Below, in pieces: positions 52,410 through 54,541 of a stretch of 54,541 nucleotides of DNA. How positions within the stretch are numbered: position 1 is the first letter of the stretch; every line of letters starts with the position of its first letter. Below the pieces are notes generated by a model. It was not told where the DNA came from. It did no database searches and worked only from the letters and a program-made list of their open reading frames with translations. Position numbers and translations under genes: made by a program. The DNA is from Jiangella anatolica (GTDB lineage Bacteria > Actinomycetota > Actinomycetes > Jiangellales > Jiangellaceae): the NCBI RefSeq assembly GCF_003236295.1, contig NZ_POTW01000037.1, forward strand, positions 1-54,541. The letters run 5' to 3'.

Positions 52410-52496
52410 CGACAGGGGAGCGCTGCAGCGCTGAGAGTGCGGGACAGTCCCGCAGACCCTCGAACCTGATCCGGGTAATGCCGGCGCAGGAAGTCG
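52410..52496 (+). promoter_or_regulatory. TPP riboswitch (THI element)
   Basis: The conserved core is readable in order: CGAC (P1 left, 52410), GGGGAGC, CTGAGA (52431-52436), ACCCT (52456-52460), GAACCTGATC, GGGTAATGCCGGCG, CAGGAAG, then GTCG (P1 right, 52493-52496). Thiamine pyrophosphate binding represses expression of the downstream ykoE-ykoD genes. Confidence 0.95.
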
Positions 52497-52511
52497 ACAC
52501 CTCGACCGCAG

Positions 52512-52550
52512 CAGCGCGTCCCACGGGCCTGGTCCCGTGGCGGCGCGCTG
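52512..52550 (+). terminator. Strong hairpin in the riboswitch expression platform
   Basis: CAGCGCG (52512-52518) and CCACGGG (52521-52527) pair with CCCGTGG (52534-52540) and CGCGCTG (52544-52550), with small bulges. No U tract follows. A second palindrome CGAGGGCCCCTCG at 52560-52572 could instead pair with the GAGAGGAG ribosome site at 52587-52594. Confidence 0.55.
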
Positions 52551-52600
52551 TGTCACGTCGCGAGGGCCCCTCGTCGTCCCCGTGCGAGAGGAGCTTTTCC

Positions 52601-53200
52601 GTGAGCGAGCCAGCCACCGTCCAGCTGCGCCGGCACCGCTGGCGCACCGTCGACATCGTCGTCGCGTCTGTCATCGGCGTCGTGTTCGGCGTGGTGTTCG
52701 CCATCTGGAACAACCTGCTGTACTCCGTGATCAACGCGCCACTCGGCTCGATGCCGATCGCGCCGCTGGCGTCGGGGGTCTGGCTGATTCCGGCCGTCCT
52801 CGGCGCGTTGGTGGTGCGCCGCCCCGGCGCCGCCCTGTTCACCGAGTTGCTGGCGGCGATCGTCTCGATGTTCTTCGGCTCGGCCTGGGGTCTGTCGGTG
52901 TTCATGTCCGGTGTCTGGCAGGGCCTGGGCGCCGAGCTCGTGTTCGCGCTGCTGGCCTACCGGCGGTGGGGGCTGGTCGCGGCGCTCCTCGCCGGCGGCG
53001 GGGCCGGCGTGGCGATGGGTCTCTACGAGATCGTCACCTATGTCCCGACGTACTCGTGGGACTGGAAGGTCATCTACGTCGGCTGCGCGATCGTCGCCGG
53101 TGCCGTCGCCGGTGGGCTGGCTTGGCTGCTGGTGCGGGCGCTGGCCCGGACGGGTGCGCTGGCGCCGTTCGCGGCCGGCCGGGCGCAGGGCGAGATCTGA
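52601..53200 (+). CDS. ykoE: YkoE: substrate-binding (S) subunit of ECF transporter for a thiamine precursor
   Basis: This 199-residue membrane protein has about five to six transmembrane helices. It starts after a short basic tail with IVVASVIGVVFGVVFAIWN, and the aromatic AIWNNLLYSVINAPLG loop is a YkoE pattern. It binds hydroxymethylpyrimidine or a related thiamine precursor and works with an ECF ATPase and T subunit. GTG 52601 follows GAGAGGAG at 7 nt; this site is likely the riboswitch-controlled translation start. Its stop overlaps the next start (TGATG). Confidence 0.9.
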   Translation: MSEPATVQLRRHRWRTVDIVVASVIGVVFGVVFAIWNNLLYSVINAPLGSMPIAPLASGVWLIPAVLGALVVRRPGAALFTELLAAIVSMFFGSAWGLSVFMSGVWQGLGAELVFALLAYRRWGLVAALLAGGGAGVAMGLYEIVTYVPTYSWDWKVIYVGCAIVAGAVAGGLAWLLVRALARTGALAPFAAGRAQGEI

Positions 53201-54541
53201 TGGGCGCCGCGGTCCGGCTGCGCGGGTTCGGCTGGCGCTACGCGGGCCGGAAGGCGTGGGCCTGCCGCGGCGTCGACCTCGACATCGCCGCCGGCGAGCG
53301 GGTGCTGCTGGTCGGGCCGTCGGGCGCGGGCAAGTCGACGCTGCTGCGCGCGGTCGCCGGGCTGCTGGACCCGGAGACCGCGGCGGAGCACGAGGGCGAC
53401 GTCGAGATCGACGGGATGCCGGCGGCGGGCGCGCGCGACCGGGTCGGCATGGTGCTGCAGGATCCCGAGACGTCGCTGGTGATGTCCCGCTCCGGCGACG
53501 ACGTCGCGTTCGGCCTGGAGAACGCCGGCGTCCCCGCCGAGGAGATCTGGCCGCGCGTGGACGCCGCGCTCGCTCAGGTCGGGTTCGCGCACGGACGGGA
53601 CCGGGCGACGGCGGCGCTGTCCGGCGGCGAGCAACAGCGGCTGGCGCTGGCCGGCGCGCTGGTGCGCCGTCCGGCGGTGCTGGCGCTGGACGAGCCGACC
53701 GCCAACCTCGACCCGGCGGGGACCGCGACGGTGCTGGGCGCCGTCTCGTCCGCGCTGGCCGGCTCCGGGACGACGCTGCTCATGGTGGAGCACCGGGTCG
53801 ACGCGGCCGCCGGGCTGGTCGACCGCGTCGTTGTGCTGGCGCCGGGCGGCGGTGTGCTCGACGAGGGGCCACCGGCGGAGGTGTTCGGCCGCCGCGGCGC
53901 CGCGCTGGCCGACGCGGGGGTGTGGGTGCCGGCGCCGTGGGGCCCGGCCGCTCCCCCGTTCACGCCCGGGCCCGGCGGCGACGTCGTGCTGACGGCGCGG
54001 GACCTCAGCCTGACGTACCCGCGCACCCGGCGGCCGGCGCTGTCGGCGGCGTCGCTGGACGTGCGCGCCGGCACCGCGGTCGCCGTCACGGGGCCGAACG
54101 GCAGCGGCAAGTCGACGCTGGCGATGCTGCTGGCCGGCCTGCTGCCGCCGGACACGGGGTCGGTGCTGGTCGGCGGGTCGGACCGGCCATTGCACCGGTG
54201 GCGCGCGCGGGACCTGTGCCGCCGGGTCGGGACGGTGTTCCAGGATCCGGAGCACCAGTTCGTCACGCGCACCGTCCGCGAGGAGCTGCTGGTCGGTCCG
54301 CGGCGGGCCGGCGTCGCCGCCGACGTTGCGGAGCGGCGGGCCGGCGAGCTGCTGTCCCGGCTGCGGCTGGAGCGGCTGGCCGGCGCCAACCCGTTCACGC
54401 TGTCCGGTGGCGAGAAGCGGCGGCTGTCGGTGGCGGCGATGCTGGCGACCGCGCCGGACCTGCTGGTGATGGACGAGCCGACGTTCGGCCAGGACGCGAG
54501 GACGTGGGCGGAGCTCCTCTCGCTGTGTGTGGGGTTGCGGG
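53200..54541 (+). CDS. ykoD: YkoD: fused double-ABC ATPase of the ECF transporter (partial, cut by window end)
   Basis: At least 447 codons are present, and the gene runs off the window without a stop. It contains two ABC domains: Walker A GPSGAGKST at 39-47 with signature LSGGEQQRLALAG and Walker B LALDEPTANLDP, then Walker A GPNGSGKST at 298-306 with signature LSGGEKRRLSVAA and LLVMDEPTFGQD near the edge. This fused layout matches YkoD of the YkoEDC system, where one polypeptide supplies both ATPase halves. ATG at 53200 overlaps the ykoE stop by one base. A ykoC T-subunit gene is expected next, outside the window. Confidence 0.92.
   Translation, partial: MGAAVRLRGFGWRYAGRKAWACRGVDLDIAAGERVLLVGPSGAGKSTLLRAVAGLLDPETAAEHEGDVEIDGMPAAGARDRVGMVLQDPETSLVMSRSGDDVAFGLENAGVPAEEIWPRVDAALAQVGFAHGRDRATAALSGGEQQRLALAGALVRRPAVLALDEPTANLDPAGTATVLGAVSSALAGSGTTLLMVEHRVDAAAGLVDRVVVLAPGGGVLDEGPPAEVFGRRGAALADAGVWVPAPWGPAAPPFTPGPGGDVVLTARDLSLTYPRTRRPALSAASLDVRAGTAVAVTGPNGSGKSTLAMLLAGLLPPDTGSVLVGGSDRPLHRWRARDLCRRVGTVFQDPEHQFVTRTVREELLVGPRRAGVAADVAERRAGELLSRLRLERLAGANPFTLSGGEKRRLSVAAMLATAPDLLVMDEPTFGQDARTWAELLSLCVGLR

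Overview
The window is very GC-rich, with codons strongly biased to G/C in third position, many GTG starts, TANNNT-type -10 boxes and several apparently leaderless genes. It is chromosomal DNA of a high-GC actinomycete. Gene order supports this: adnB-adnA, an alkyltransferase-like gene, moeZ, a tetR, a DUF3107 gene, a ferritin-like gene and a DEAD-box helicase occur close together in many actinobacteria (for example around Rv3201c-Rv3211 of Mycobacterium tuberculosis). The genus cannot be fixed from sequence alone; a Jiangella-like or Propionibacteriales-like soil organism is only a guess. I see no rRNA, tRNA, CRISPR array, insertion sequence or prophage.

Layout. (1) 1-8.1 kb: end of a DUF222 protein, a double-Nudix protein, and the adnA-adnB operon for double-strand-break resection. 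(2) 8.2-26.6 kb: a catabolic island. It holds a ThuA-like protein, a nucleoside hydrolase-like protein, three Gfo/Idh/MocA oxidoreductases, a PhyH-family dioxygenase, a sugar isomerase/epimerase, a large unassigned glycoside-hydrolase-like protein, an MDR dehydrogenase, LacI and AraC regulators, a CUT1-type ABC importer without its own ATPase, a Tat-exported GH10 hydrolase, a FucU-type mutarotase, a Rieske protein and an amidohydrolase. (3) 26.6-38.6 kb: repair and housekeeping genes, including tandem paralogous kinase-like/LPG-synthase-TM fusions. (4) 38.6-43.4 kb: a PLP lyase, a structured intergenic region, a large LuxR regulator and an L,D-transpeptidase. (5) 43.5-52.2 kb: a mostly leftward set of conserved actinobacterial genes (RecB-like nuclease, MarC, PHP, DUF6758, histidine phosphatase, CorA, stress protein, TetR/RidA, HNH, PlsC-like, lipoprotein). 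(6) 52.4 kb to the end: a TPP riboswitch controlling ykoE-ykoD, an ECF importer for a thiamine precursor, cut by the window edge.

Main result: the island appears to be one regulon. Six near-identical operator-like sites built on CAAA(T/C)CGATTTG lie at 8229, 9873, 16895, 17829, 24445 and 25343, each upstream of a transcription unit of the island, and five overlap a plausible promoter. The best site is a perfect 14-bp palindrome between the LacI and AraC genes. The likely model is that LacI senses an imported glycoside-derived ligand and derepresses uptake, extracellular GH10 hydrolysis, mutarotation and an unusual oxidative route using three Gfo/Idh/MocA enzymes, a PhyH oxygenase and a Rieske/amidohydrolase pair. 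The substrate and pathway order are not determined and may be undescribed.
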